Below, in pieces: positions 52,301 to 63,557 of a stretch of 64,000 bases of DNA. The notes under the pieces were generated by a model. It made no database searches and had not been told where the DNA came from. It saw nothing but the letters and a program-made list of their open reading frames with translations. Source of the DNA: Mycteria americana (taxonomy: Eukaryota; Chordata; Aves; Ciconiiformes; Ciconiidae). Position 1 is the stretch's first letter. Every line of letters starts with the position of its first letter. The position numbers and the translations under genes are program-made. The stretch spans positions 41,903,501-41,967,500 of the forward strand of contig NC_134368.1 of assembly GCF_035582795.1 (NCBI RefSeq). The letters run 5' to 3'.

Positions 52301-54933
52301 TTGCACCAGAGTTGAAAGACAAACAAATACGAAAAAAATGTAGTTATGCCCCCAAAAGTGAAAAATTAAGTATACAGAAGTCCTGAAGACTGTTATAAAC
52401 TCAAATGAAACAAAATCCTGTAAAATATAAAGACTGAAAATGCCTTTTATTAAAGCATACACTGATACACAGCATACACTGATAAAAAAAATATCTTACC
52501 AATGTAAAACAAATATGATTAATGAAAATAATCATATTTGAGATGTATACCACTGAAACACAAATACAAGTGTCATGTTTAAATTAAATGTTACCAGAAC
52601 TTCAACATATCAGACAGTTTTGCTTTGGTTTTAAATCTGCCTGCAAAGTCTACCAAGTTACACAAACATTCACTAGGTTGAGAAGTCTAAAAGTAAATAT
52701 ATCACTTACTGTAAAGATACCGAGTACTAGATTTATCTTCATTCTAATATTTTTTTGTTTATACTACGAAGCATGGGCAGCTTCATGTCTTTTGTATACC
52801 TGATAGCACTAAAGCATCTTACAATGGAACTTCATACTAGTTTTCCCCCTATTTTGACTATCAGCAATGCTGCACCTCAAATAAACTGGTCTTCAGCTTC
52901 TACCTGCAGCATCAAGCACGTCAAAAGAAACTTATCTCATAAATAAAGTTACCGTTTAATCAGTACCTTATTTGAGTTACTTAATTCCTTATGTTTTTTC
53001 ACCACACAGTTGATAATGTCACAAACAATCTGCATTTTTCTTTCTGCAAAGCCAAACTGAAGAAACTGCTGTTTTGTTAAAATTGGTTTATATTGAAATT
53101 GATCACGAAGAAGCTGCAACAAAATAAGAGTTTATTTCACTTCCAAGATCACCATGCAATTTGTTGTAGAAATGGCATGCTCAGGTTCTTATTTTTCTAC
53201 AATCTTCTCTTCTGCACTTCAGCAGTTAAACCTTTTCTCATTTGGTTATTTATACATTCTCAGCTGTTTCTTCTAACTAGACTTTCAACATACCTCTTCC
53301 AGAAACATTTCATTCACATCACTCTTGTAAAGTTTAACTCACAGTCAAGATTCATGAAATAAATGATTGTAGACATTAATATTAAAAAAGTTAAACAAAA
53401 AACTTTCCAAAGTGAATGCACAATAAAAAGTTGTATTAATCTCAGCAAATGCGTCAGAGGGCTAAGTAAGGCTCTCACAGAGCCTCTTTGTAAAGGAGTC
53501 TCTGTCCTCCTCAGATGGAAAACTAGTCTGAATAAGCTAGTATTTGTTAATGTATCAAGCCACCTTTATAAAAATGTGCTTATGGATATTTTTAAAGATA
53601 GTTCAAAATTATTTTCATTCAGTGAAGAATTTGATTCCAATTTATAAACTATTAAAAACTGGATTTTGCATATTAATTTTGTATGGTGTTTTAAAATAAC
53701 TGTATTTCTTAATTGTGTATTCATTACAATTATTGAAGTTTGCTGTGATTTTTTGCTGGTTATGATTTCTTCTAAGGTCACTTCTATAAAATCTATTGTG
53801 TAATAAATATTTCAGTATTCTTCACAACTAACATGACACACAATAATATTACTGATTCTACGGTTGTTTCAAAATTGAGATTTGGCTAATAACATCCAGC
53901 CTTATTTTCATGAAAATCTAAATAAAGCCTTGCCACACAGTGACTTACTACTCGTCTTAAATCCTAACAGAATTACAATTCATGTTCATTGCTAAAAATT
54001 TTCGCTTTCTAGTAAAACTCATACTAGATGTTTAATTTTTATGAGGCCATACTCAAAACTGTGTCTCTTCTGTGAAGAACATGAAGACAGATACCTTATA
54101 AATAGCTTCAATAAAACGCAAGTCACTCTTTGCTGTGAGTTCCACATCGCACTTTACCAAAAGTTCTGCTATGTAAGTTGAAAAAGACGTAAAAGAATAG
54201 CTGATGATAGGTAAAAACGCAGCTGGATCACCCTTTACTAACCTATTGAGAAACAAAAGTATTTTACACAGCAGAAGATAACAAAAGCCCTTCATTACAT
54301 GAATTCAAACATTTAACTTGAAAGGTGTTTTAATATAGCCAGCATGTTATACCCAAATATCTCCTTCATTTTAAGGGGTTTTTTTCTAGGCATATCTCAT
54401 TCACAAAACATGAATGACACAAACAACGTTTTTGTGACCCTCATATAATTTTAACATTGTCAGGTCTAAATCCCACCAGCATTTCCATCTCAATGTTCAA
54501 CACCTTTTTTCTTTTTTTTAATCTTCACAAGATGAAATTTCCTGAATAAAGTTTTGCTAGCACTTACAAAGAAATTATAAAGGTGAGAGATTAATCAAAG
54601 AAAAGAGAAAAACAGCAACAGAAGAGCAAGATAGTGATACACTTCAGGATTATTCTAAGGATTGCTCAAAACAGCAAAACCGCATCCTTTTATCTTCCAG
54701 TTCACATGTATCAAACCCCAACTTCCCACTGAGATACGCTATGCTTACTCATCACTGGGTGCAATGCTAATATTTATACATATCTTGTTTACGCATCTTG
54801 CTGTCATCATGTATTAGCATAAATTTATTCACACTGCTGCTTACACTGTATAATCCACATCTCTTGGATAATTTAACAAGCGAAGTCCTTGTTCTATTTT
54901 TCTTAAACTTCCTTTTAGGTCTCCTGTTGCCAT
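43313..54933 (-). CDS. CEP44: CEP44, centrosomal protein of 44 kDa (ten coding exons)
   Basis: Complete coding sequence assembled from 54845-54933, 54095-54242, 52967-53113, 51855-51962, 50365-50496, 49789-49998, 46643-46712, 44477-44604, 44180-44217 and 43313-43370. The total is 1128 nt, 375 residues plus TGA; human CEP44 is about 390. All introns are GT-AG and all phases agree. Residues 1-128 are the conserved N-terminal CEP44 domain ([45 protein letters not shown]). Residues about 210-275 form a heptad-rich coiled coil ([30 protein letters not shown]). The rest is Ser/Thr-rich and poorly conserved. The family protein binds microtubules and centrioles and acts in centriole biogenesis and centriole-to-centrosome conversion. 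The start ATGG has A at -3. The gene is head-to-head with FBXO8. The middle and C-terminus diverge strongly from mammals. Confidence 0.96.
44180..44217 (-). CDS. CEP44: CEP44 coding exon 9 (38 nt)
   Basis: A very short exon: acceptor TTTTAAATTGCAG, donor AAT|GTAAGT. Encodes residues 345-356 ([12 protein letters not shown]) and two bases of codon 357, aligning with EETTIQKMERMKK of mammals. Confidence 0.9.
44477..44604 (-). CDS. CEP44: CEP44 coding exon 8
   Basis: Acceptor TATTTCTCCATAG, donor AAG|GTAGGT, 128 nt. Completes codon 302 and encodes residues 303-344. It contains [18 protein letters not shown], matching the SSGYST...TPRAST segment of mammalian CEP44. Confidence 0.94.
46643..46712 (-). 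CDS. CEP44: CEP44 coding exon 7
   Basis: Acceptor AATTGTATTTCAG, donor CTG|GTGAGT, 70 nt. Encodes residues 279-301 ([20 protein letters not shown]) plus one base of codon 302. Serine-rich and weakly conserved; supported by phase with both neighbours. Confidence 0.85.
49789..49998 (-). CDS. CEP44: CEP44 coding exon 6 (coiled coil)
   Basis: Acceptor ATATTTTCAG, donor AAG|GTATGT, 210 nt in phase 0. Encodes residues 209-278 with a leucine-rich coiled coil and the well conserved [18 protein letters not shown] segment. Confidence 0.97.
50365..50496 (-). CDS. CEP44: CEP44 coding exon 5
   Basis: An A/T-rich acceptor ending GCTCAAAAG, donor CGA|GTAAGA, 132 nt in phase 0. Encodes residues 165-208 ([15 protein letters not shown] to VVEVKCER), acidic and poorly conserved. 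Confidence 0.88.
51855..51962 (-). CDS. CEP44: CEP44 coding exon 4
   Basis: Acceptor TTCACTTTGAAG, donor CAG|GTATGA, 108 nt in phase 0. Encodes residues 129-164, beginning [12 protein letters not shown]. The basic SQTRKK start aligns with SQQRKK of mammals; the rest is divergent. Confidence 0.9.
52510..52540. repeat. Perfect 12-bp hairpin in CEP44 intron
   Basis: CAAATATGATTA (52510-52521) and TAATCATATTTG (52529-52540) flank the seven-base loop ATGAAAA. The stem is AT-rich and is too short for a microRNA precursor. Confidence 0.85.
52967..53113 (-). CDS. CEP44: CEP44 coding exon 3
   Basis: Acceptor TTTTGTTGCAG, donor AAG|GTACTG, 147 nt in phase 0. Encodes residues 80-128 ([17 protein letters not shown] to [11 protein letters not shown]), the end of the conserved domain. 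Confidence 0.97.
54095..54242 (-). CDS. CEP44: CEP44 coding exon 2
   Basis: Acceptor TTTCTCAATAG, donor AAG|GTATCT. It completes codon 30 and encodes residues 31-79 ([17 protein letters not shown] to RFIEAIYK), the most conserved part of the N-terminal domain. Confidence 0.97.
54845..54933 (-). CDS. CEP44: CEP44 coding exon 1
   Basis: Encodes residues 1-29, [15 protein letters not shown] through NYPRDVDYT, plus two bases of the next codon. The donor is AGT|GTAAGC. The upstream acceptor for the 5' UTR part of this exon is not clear; AG dinucleotides lie 14 and 22 bases before the ATG but without a good pyrimidine tract. Confidence 0.95.
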
Positions 54934-57900
54934 TATTCCAAATGCTATCCTTCTTTCAGATTATGAAATAAATGTAATATAGTACATTCTCCTCCTTAAA
55001 AAAAAAAGTACACAAAAATTACAAAATGCAATAGAATTATCACTGAAATTCAAAGTTTTTGCTCCACTTTTCTAGACACTACTACCTCCAAAGTGTTACA
55101 CTACAGCACAGAGCTAGGGCTCAATACCAATTAATATCAGTCGTCATCTTCATTCATTCTAAATGGGAGCAAGTAGTAATCCTCAATCCGATGAACTATC
55201 AAAGATCTTTAAAGATAAAGATATCTGAAAGCATATTAAGAATTTACGCCTGGCTAAATCCATTAAAACTGAGTGAAAACAAGTTTCTTCACTGTTTCAA
55301 AGGAGCAGAAACTCCAAAAACCATGGAAACCTTTTGCATTCTTTAGTTTAGAATGCTTCTTATTCTTTTCTTCACCTGGCCCCAAGCTCACTGGCCGAAA
55401 GAGCAATGTTTGGATGTGTAAACATCAGAAGGCAGGACTAGCAACTCATCACAGACAATACTTCTCTGTTTAGATGTTCCATTAAATACACTTGAAATTG
55501 TTCACAGGGGGAGGTGGTAACAGACTGTGTAGATATTTCAAAATAGGTACAAGTATATTGGGATGATAACTAAAAGGTCCCTGTTTAACTTCTACATTGT
55601 AACACACAAGTTGAGAACCCACTTTTAATTTATTGTGGGCTTTGCTTCACAGAAGAAAGAGACTCATCTAAGGACTCGGTGCAAACTACAAAAAGGTGCA
55701 TTTGTCCCTGCAGAACTATCCTGCAAGGAAAGTGAAGACTGCAAGAAAGAAAGGAGGGGAAAAAAAAAAAGGGGGGGGGGAGGGGGGGAGGACAACAAAA
55801 GAGAGTCAGCAAAGTATAAAATCACCATCATCCAAACCAGTTTTTAAGATCTATCAAAGGGATAAGTACGTACAGGAAGGTCACACTTTTAATATATTTT
55901 ACCAAACAGAACTGATTAGTAAATTCTCAAATGGAGGAAGAGGAGATGGGGGAGGGGGGGGGAAGTTGCCATAAGATATCTAAAAATACTGGCAACTCCC
56001 CCTGGCTGGCAGATGGTAAAAAGAAGAAACACCTTCGAATATCAGTACTAATAATAATCTTAAAGAACATTATCCCTCACTCCATTGCTTCAAAATACAT
56101 TTATATTTAGAGATAGCCTACAAGTACTATTTACTATATCTTGCAACCTTTGTTTATAAGCAACCAATATTAGTTCTTCTCCAACACAAGACTTTAAAAG
56201 CAGAGACTGGATGATAGCCCAGCTCTTAAGTCACAAATGAAAACAAATGGCCTGCATCTTAGCACTCTGGACAGACTGATAGAACTTGAGAAAGTATATT
56301 AGCAAACTGCCAAACTCAGTGGGTTTTGAATGGTTTAGAGAAAAAACAAGGGGAAAAAAAAAAAAGAGAAAGTTAGTTAAAAGAAAAAGTACAGAAGAAC
56401 AGAAAGTTGACATTTCTCACAAAAAGAGTTCTCCTTCCTCACATCCTTGAGATCTGGTTTTGACTGGCTTAATCCTCTACAGTACTTCCCCCAAAAGCCT
56501 CAGTAAAAGTAACAATTTCAGCTATAAAGCCTTAAAACAGAAATTTACTGTTCTATTTCCTGCTAGAACCTGGGAGATAATTGCCTGCCACTGTCTTCAC
56601 TGAATTTATTTTCTGGCAAGAAAATAAATACTTTGAAGCCTACTAATCCAAGCAGCAAAGAGGCATTGCTTGACAGCCTATACATGAAGAGGTAGTCTCA
56701 AGATACAGAATTTTATATCATTTTTCTTGCTGACACATGAGATTCAGACCAAAAAAATCAAACACTCCAAAGAGATTATGTGCAGCCTTGTCAGAAATCA
56801 ACTCCAATGGGTACTCCAGTTTACAGCTTTGTTATTTGGTCCTACTCATTAAAGCAATGACTTTTTTTGAAAGGAACTTCTTGACCACACACTTTGCTTA
56901 TAGAAACAAAAAAACCCAAACAAACTAAAAAAACAACAGTTAAAGCTTGCACTCATAATGGTCTGGGTTTGTTTTTTTTTTTCTTCTTGTGCCTCTATGG
57001 TGTTTAAATCAGCAGTCTTCAAGATGAAGATATTCACATGTGTTCTGCCCTTGTTAAGGTATCTTCCTCATTTAATTATTAGGTTCTTCCTCTTTAACCA
57101 TTAGGTTCTGGGTTATTAGTCATGCTAAATATAAGTACACAGCACTCATTTCTTAAAGGCTAGGGACAATTTAACCTCACGTATTTGGAAGCTGAGGCAG
57201 CTGTTCTTCCTGCATTACCTTACAAAGTGACTCACCCTATGGTTTTGCCAATTCAACCAGATCTCAAAACAAGTCTCAAAGAGTCTAACATAAAACTGAA
57301 GCTCTAATCTGCAATGCAAATACTCATAGAAGACACTCTCACAGGAATTCATCTAATCATATTGGCTGTTTCCCAAAAGTATCAACAATCCTTTTTACAC
57401 TGGACCTCTGGATGCAAAAACTGGCAACTACCATCACTGCAAACTGCTCAAGAGATCCTAAAAATAACAGAGTTAAGTTAGCAGAAAATACTTTAACATC
57501 TTAGGAATGTGAACACCGTAGAAAGTGGCACATAGCTTTTGCCTGTAGGAATTCAGGACAGAACAGTTACAGAACATTGGCTATCCAGAATAAAATGACA
57601 AAGTTTTAAGAGATGATAACCTAGAACTGCAAGTGGTTTAAAGAACAACTCTCAAAATTGCATATGGTATTCAAAGAACTAATGAACATCCCAAAAAAAC
57701 CCCCCACCAATAAAAGCATGCAAGTTACCAAGTATCTTAACACTGTAAACACTGTCTTTGAAACATCTAACAAAAAAGACTTTTGATTTCTTCAAATCGT
57801 ATTTAGACTATTCTGTTACATGGGGCGGGGAGCGGGGGGGGGAATCACACCATTATGCAGAGAAGCAAAAACGCCAAGGACAAATATTGCACTTCGCTAT

Positions 57901-58233
57901 CGTGCCAGCTGTAAGACACACTTCAAGCACATGGGATACTCGCAAACTAGTGAACCGCTCAAGGAACTGCGCGTCGCGGGTCGGTTGCTCTGGGAGCCAT
58001 CGAAACACCGGCCACAAAAAAAGCTTGGCCCTGCCACGGGCAAGGCCGGCTGCCGTCCCGGCGCCGCGCCAGCGCGCTGAGAGAACCCGCAAGAGCGGGA
58101 CGGGGGCCGGCTCTCCACCCGCCCTTCCTCGCCCCTAGACCAGCCGGAGACCGGGCCTCCCCTGCTCCGCCCCGGGGCTCGCCGCCCCTGAGGGGGAACA
58201 AGCCCCTGCCCCGAGAGAGGACCCGCCGCTCAC
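54934..58233 (-). other. CEP44: CEP44 5' intron (noncoding)
   Basis: Separates the start-codon exon from the promoter. AT-rich, with an A10-G10-A-G7 run at 55761-55788, a second G run at 55951-55960 and A runs near 56357. No exon recognised. The exact 5' UTR splicing is not resolved. Confidence 0.6.
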
Positions 58234-58419
58234 CCGCGCCAACCGTCGCCCCCGCTGCGAGAACCCCCTCCCCGCCGGGCCGCCTGCCCCGGGACGGCTG
58301 GTGCCTCGCTGCCTCCCGTCCGCGGGCTCCCGGCGACTCCCAACCGGCGGCGGGCACAGACTGAATCTGCCGCCGCGAGAGCCAACAGCCGCTTCCGCTT
58401 CCCGCGCGTCCCTCCGCGG
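58234..58419 (-). other. CEP44: Putative noncoding exon 1 of CEP44
   Basis: On the minus strand the donor GCGG|GTGAGCGG at 58234/58233 would close a 5' UTR exon that starts near the CRE. The transcription start is inferred from promoter position, not seen. Confidence 0.4.
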
Positions 58420-58432
58420 TGACGTCACTTCC
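58420..58432. promoter_or_regulatory. ETS/CRE composite site
   Basis: TGACGTCACTTCC on the plus strand, read as GGAAGTGACGTCA on the minus strand. It joins a perfect CRE palindrome with an ETS core, a combination typical of TATA-less CpG-island promoters. It sits between the two putative first exons. Confidence 0.65.
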
Positions 58433-58439
58433 AGCAACA

Positions 58440-58631
58440 ACAGCAAACGTCAAACCTGCCGGGCAGGAGACGGGGCGGTGGCAGCTTCCCTGCGCGCCGG
58501 AGGGACCTCCCTGGTTCCCACCACCTCTCCCCGCCGCCGAAGGCTGCTCAGCCCCTTCCTGCCCGGCGCGGCTCACGCACCGACTCGGGCCGGGCTCGTC
58601 GCGGCGGCGGTTAGGACCCCAGCTCGCACAG
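58440..58631 (+). other. FBXO8: Putative noncoding exon 1 of FBXO8
   Basis: A plus-strand donor CACAG|GTACGG ends at 58631 inside the CpG island. The start is inferred from the composite site just upstream. Alternative donors downstream in the island (for example near 58850 and 58957) cannot be excluded. Confidence 0.4.
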
Positions 58632-61600
58632 GTACGGGCCGCCGCGGGTTTCCTCAGCGGGGCAGGCGGGTGCGGACGGACGGGCGGCGCATCCAATCAA
58701 GAGCCGGGGCCGTTGGGGTGGCCCAATGGCGCGCGGGGGCGGCACCCGTGGGACCAGGCCCGCCGGTGTCCGCCGAGCGGGGGGCGGCCGTGCCCCGGCC
58801 TGCCCCGGCCGAGGTCCTGCCTGCTCTTTGCGGGGAGAAGTGTGACTCGGTGAGGCGCCGGGGAGGTGGCGGGCAGGGCGGCTACGGAGCTCCTCGGGAG
58901 GCGGGAGGGCAGCCGCGGCCCTCGGCGGAGGGGGCTCCCTGGGGCGCTCCCGTCAGGTGGGGCGGCCTTGGGCGTGAGGGACTGGCTGTGCCTCTGGAAC
59001 GGCCAGCGTAATTGTCTGGAGTCAGGTTGGAAAGGCTCTGGCGTTAGGGGGATCAGCAGGCCTCGGTTACGAATGCAGGTGCGATGAACGAAGCTTCAGC
59101 TTCGATAACATCAAAGGAAGGAACATTTTCCTGTTAGGATAATTGTGGTCGTAAAGCACCAGCTGTAGGGCTCGGTTACCATGAAGTGGAGGGGAGGGCG
59201 TTTATATCGAGAGTGTGTGTTGTGTTTTATTTAATAAAGCAGAGGCCAGTACCAATACAGCATTAAACTATCTTGCATTTAGCTTTTAGTATCCTGTCAT
59301 GCTTTTCAATACTGCAAAAGAATTTATTATGCAATAGCAAAGTAACATGAAGAAGACATGATTAAAATTGTCTGATATCTATCAGAGTCTGATTTCAGAG
59401 CCAGAGAAGATCAGCAATTTATAAACAAGGTTGATGTTGGTTTTACTGTGATAGTTATTACAGCCAAGCTATCAAGATGTTTCAGTTATTAGATAAAGTT
59501 ACATAATTGGAAGTTCGGAAACATACATTTGAGTGAAACATGCATTGAATCTGGAGATTGAAAATGTATGTTCAAAATAATTTAAAAATATAGTTCTGGA
59601 CACCATTACTTAAAGGGCTTTGTAATAACAATGAGTTTACTCATCTTGTTTTATGAATGAGTTCTCAAAGCATTCATCCTGGATTACTACAAAGTTGAAA
59701 GTAATTACGTGATGGGGAAAATAAGATGTGATCTAACAAATGGCATATAAGCTGTTGAATAGCTACACACATATTAAAGCTTGTGGATTTCCAGCAGCTG
59801 GTTCTAGAATGGTTTAAATTGTGTCTCACTTTGTTTCTTCTCTGAAATGTCTTCACTTGGTACTTAAAATAGCAAATGCATAGTATTTATCATTTTTTAC
59901 ATTAAAAAATACTTTTTAAAAAGTCTGCAGTGGTATCTTCTGTATGAGTGCGTTATAAGAAGGCTAGTTTCTTGAATGACATGGTATTGTTTTTTTCTGT
60001 CTTGGAGCCACTTCTAGTGCTAAATAATTTAGAAGTGATTATGCTGTTGGTGATGTATAGCAATTAGCTTTTGTGTGGGGACAAAAACCCTGTGAGCGCC
60101 AACAAGAACTGTTGATATTCTTGTTAGCTCGGTATTCCTCAACAGAATGTATTTTGTGAACAGGAACTTCTAGCTAAATATTGCAGTACAGGTACTAAAC
60201 TAGCAACTAAAATGTGGATATTTGATTTAGGGCTTAGTAGGAAAACTGGGTCCTCTGTGACCACTACCAAATTCTTTACAAATAGTGCATATAGAATGGA
60301 AAGATAATATGACTTTGAAGAGGTTTGAAAGCTATTATAAAATTGCCAGATGCTTGCCTGATAGCATAAAGTTCACTTGTTAATTGACTGGGGACAGCCT
60401 TTCTATGAACTGTTTCTGATAATGCTGCTGGTCTTTCTCTCTTGTGTTTCTGGTGTATTATGATTATGAAACTTGTCACAATATGATTCCTAATGATCTT
60501 CAGAGCCTTGAATCTCCTGTTACTCCTTTTTTTTTTTCTTTTATTTAAGCTGTGCCCAAATAATTAGTATTTAATAGTATTTGGCTTTTTTATCATTTTG
60601 TTTAGAGTCAATGCTATATTTTCAGGCAGATCTTATTTTTTTTTTTTCATGAAGAGCTACACTGAGGAAGTGTGCAGATTATATTTGAGTTACATCTACC
60701 TGTGTATGTATACATTTACCTCTTTCAAAACCCTAAATTTTTTACATAATTGAATGGAAAAGTCATTATTATTCAGTCATTCAGACCATCTGGTATCTTC
60801 CAAGAGTGAACACAGCCTCTAAATTTGGCATCTGCATGTTTGAAAGTGTAATGCCTTGTTGGCAGTATTCAATTTACTCACAGGGCTAAGGTCAAGAACT
60901 GGTTGAAGCCTCCCAAGATATTTAGAGATATCTGTTTACTAAGTACTGTACTTAAGTAATTAACAAGCTCATATACAGTGCCTAGCAAAATGGGAACTTT
61001 ATCTTAATTGAATCCTCTAGCACGGTGATAGTAGCCCTTTTTGAAATGTTGTATTTGCTCAGAAATATTCCTCATCTGCTCTTTTCATCCCTTAGGAAAG
61101 TCTCCCCTCCTCCTTCCAGCCCTTGGCTGTTACTGCCCACCCACACAAACTCTTTTTTAGCTTGATTCTTCACTGCACATCACTGTATGCTTTAACTGCT
61201 CAGCAGGGGCAATAGCAGCAGCAGCTGGAGTTGGAGCGGCAGGCGACTTGATGGGTTTATGTTTGTAGTCCCAAATGCCAGTTCTGGCACACCTACCACC
61301 GATTCATTTAATAGTTCTTGATTTTATTGTAACAGCGCTTGGTGATCCTCCTTTGGGATGAAGGTTAGTAACTTCCTTCCCCTTGGAGAGATTTAGTTGC
61401 TCAAAAACAGAAAAAGGTGACACTGAGCAACTGCAGCTCTGGGAATGTCTCTTTAAAAAAAGTTGCTACCTCTTATTTTAATCGAGCTAGGCAATGAAAA
61501 ACAAAGGCAGAGTTCTTCATCTTGTGAAGAAATAGGTTTTATTTACAGCTAGAAGTTTCCTAAATTAATTGCAAACACTAGCATGAATTACCAAGGCCCA

Positions 61601-63042
61601 CTTCATCAGACTGCTCATCCTTGTGTTGCCACTTTTTAAATGGCAGGTTGTGGTATAGCTTCCTCTTGTGAAGCAACTTTACTGGTAGCCCTGAGGATTT
61701 TTAAAAATTTTATGCTGGTCTCAAGAAAATGAGAATACCTTCTTTATGCATATATTCTTGCAGCCAATTGTATATCCTATTTATGGTGTGTCTTAGTAAG
61801 CTTTTTTTTTTAAAACTTGCCTGATAATTTATAGCAGTTGGTCATGGTTTAACCTGCCTCTATATGATAAAAAATTAAGCCAAGTATATAACTGTACAAG
61901 AAATGAGAATAAAAATAATGATGAATTTACGTAAAATCTTGCGTATTACTAAATTGAATATAATACATGTGACTACAGTTTCTTCACAACTGTGGCCTTA
62001 TCTAGAAATGAATTATTGAACTTCCCCTGAATGGAAACTTATGTAGATAACTGCTTCACCAGCCAGTTGAACCTGTCTTTTGTCTACTTCCATCTTGGTT
62101 ATGCTTTTTTTCCTGTAATTTTTCTAATTTCTCCATTTTTCTCCCATAATCACTTGTTGCATCCATGGCTTGTTTCTTTCTGCTTATGTAGAACAGTTTC
62201 CATTCATGTCTAACCTTTAACAGTTTTAAAGCCCCATTTTTAATTCCCTGTGCTAATAGAATATAAATAATTTCAAATACATGTGAGATCCTACCAGACC
62301 AGGCCATAAGTGTTTCTTTCTTGAAAGTCAGCATCAGGAATCTGCAGATTCCTAGTATGATCACTTTAGTGATTTGTCATCATAGCAAAGGTTGAAAAAT
62401 AAGATAGATCACCATGTATACACTACTTGTGATGGGATTAAGACAACATTCCCATACTGCATTAGTATGATTTATTGTACTTTAATTTTCCCTCTTGGTA
62501 GATACTGATGGTTACTGAAATTTGAGTTGTGGCATTCAGAAATCTTGATAACTGACTAACATTCAGGATCTGTTCTTTTTATTACCATCTGCAGCAAAGT
62601 TTGACAAAAAATAACAAACACGGTGATAAGTGAGATAGAGAAACCTTATCATGAAGTTTTTGTGCTACTGTGCAAGAAAGCTTGAAAAGATATTTTGGGT
62701 GCTCAGAAACAAGAATCTAAATCCTTAATGCATTATCATTGAAGTCATTACAGTTTGTCTTAATGTCAGTCACAGTCTAATTTTGTGCGGTACCCACTAC
62801 TCAGGACATTTTTGTTTCTCCTTACATTTTATAGCACTTCATTGACTGTAAATAAGCTATTTTTATTTATTTTTAAAGGAACTCTGAAGATAATAATTCC
62901 AAATGTTCTGATGGTTAAGGCTTCTTAACTTGCATAGGACATAATGTTTGGTACTGTTTGCAGAAGCTTAGTGTTAATTTTGTAACTCTTCAAGCATAGA
63001 AATTTTTTAAAAACTAGGGGTTTTATGTTTTTTTTTTTTCAG
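58632..63042 (+). other. FBXO8: FBXO8 intron 1
   Basis: After the island ends the sequence becomes AT-rich. No coding exon, RNA gene or recognisable repeat was found. The 102-codon minus-strand frame at 62056-62364 has no family resemblance. The intron ends at one of several acceptors, the strongest being a 13-T tract followed by CAG at 63040-63042. Confidence 0.6.
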
Positions 63043-63228
63043 TATTTATTCAGTTGCTCCATTGGAGACAGATTACATAGTCAGCATAACTTTGACAAAA
63101 CTCACTTTTTTTCCTATTCAGATCAGTCCTACAATTTTATTTTTCCAGTGTGTGCTGAGTCTGTCTTACAAATATTTATAAATAGCTGTCAACATTTAAT
63201 TTGGATTTTATGTCCAGCAGGCTCGCAG

Positions 63229-63557
63229 ATGGGTCAGGGACTCTGGAGAGTTGCTAGGAACCAACAACTGCAACACCAAGGATACAGTGGACAAGGCTAT
63301 CTTACCAGAGAACATGGTAGGAGGATAGCTACTAACAATGTTTCCAATACAAGCCATCGCAAACAAGCCCAAGGAGGCATTGACATCTACCACCTGTTGA
63401 AGACAAGAAAATCTAAAGAACAAGAAGGATTCATTAACCTGGAAATGCTGCCACCAGAGCTTAGTTTTACCATTTTGTCATACCTGAATGCAACTGATCT
63501 CTGTCTAGCTTCATGTGTCTGGCAGGATCTTGCTAATGATGAGCTTCTCTGGCAAGG
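63229..63557 (+). CDS. FBXO8: FBXO8 first coding exon (F-box protein 8, partial)
   Basis: Encodes residues 1-109 and two bases of codon 110, ending GG|GTAAGC. The start is MGQGLWRVARNQQLQ, as in mammalian FBXO8. Residues about 68-109 are the F-box (INLEMLPPELSFTILSYL, ATDLCLASCVWQDLAN), which binds SKP1 in an SCF ubiquitin ligase. The full protein is about 319 residues with a C-terminal Sec7 domain that lies to the right of this window. FBXO8 is known to target and restrain ARF6. The frame is open upstream to 63025, but no other ATG lies inside the exon, so 63229 is the start. Acceptors before it include 63042, 63120, 63149 and 63220, so the 5' UTR boundary is unresolved. Near-identity with mammals in and before the F-box makes the call secure. 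Confidence 0.96.

Larger units (their letters stand above)
43371..54844 (-). other. CEP44: CEP44 internal introns
   Basis: Introns at 43371-44179, 44218-44476, 44605-46642, 46713-49788, 49999-50364, 50497-51854, 51963-52966, 53114-54094 and 54243-54844. They are AT-rich, with no further coding exon or mobile element recognised. The intron at 51963-52966 carries a G-rich tract (52021-52040) and a perfect 12-bp hairpin (52510-52540). Confidence 0.85.
57950..59010. promoter_or_regulatory. CpG island, bidirectional CEP44/FBXO8 promoter
   Basis: About 1 kb of GC-rich, CpG-dense sequence abruptly replacing AT-rich DNA, placed between the divergent CEP44 and FBXO8 genes. It holds no TATA box at the centre but has an ETS/CRE composite at 58420-58432 and CCAAT boxes at 58693-58697 and 58733-58737. 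Long frames on both strands here (245 and 236 codons) are by-products of stop-poor GC-rich sequence. Housekeeping-type expression of both genes is the natural inference. Confidence 0.9.

Noticed and set aside
57959-59011. Long frames of 245 codons (minus) and 236 codons (plus), with a 144-codon overlap frame
   Set aside because: CpG islands are stop-poor. The translations are Arg/Gly/Pro/Ala-rich low-complexity sequence, overlap on both strands and lie in the promoter.
62056-62364. 102-codon minus-strand frame in FBXO8 intron 1
   Set aside because: Lysine-rich by composition, with no recognised domain or splice structure. It runs antisense to an intron.
63025-63228. In-frame upstream extension of FBXO8 starting at an ATG at 63025
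   Set aside because: That ATG lies before the strong acceptor at 63042, so it is intronic. The known family start MGQGLW is at 63229.
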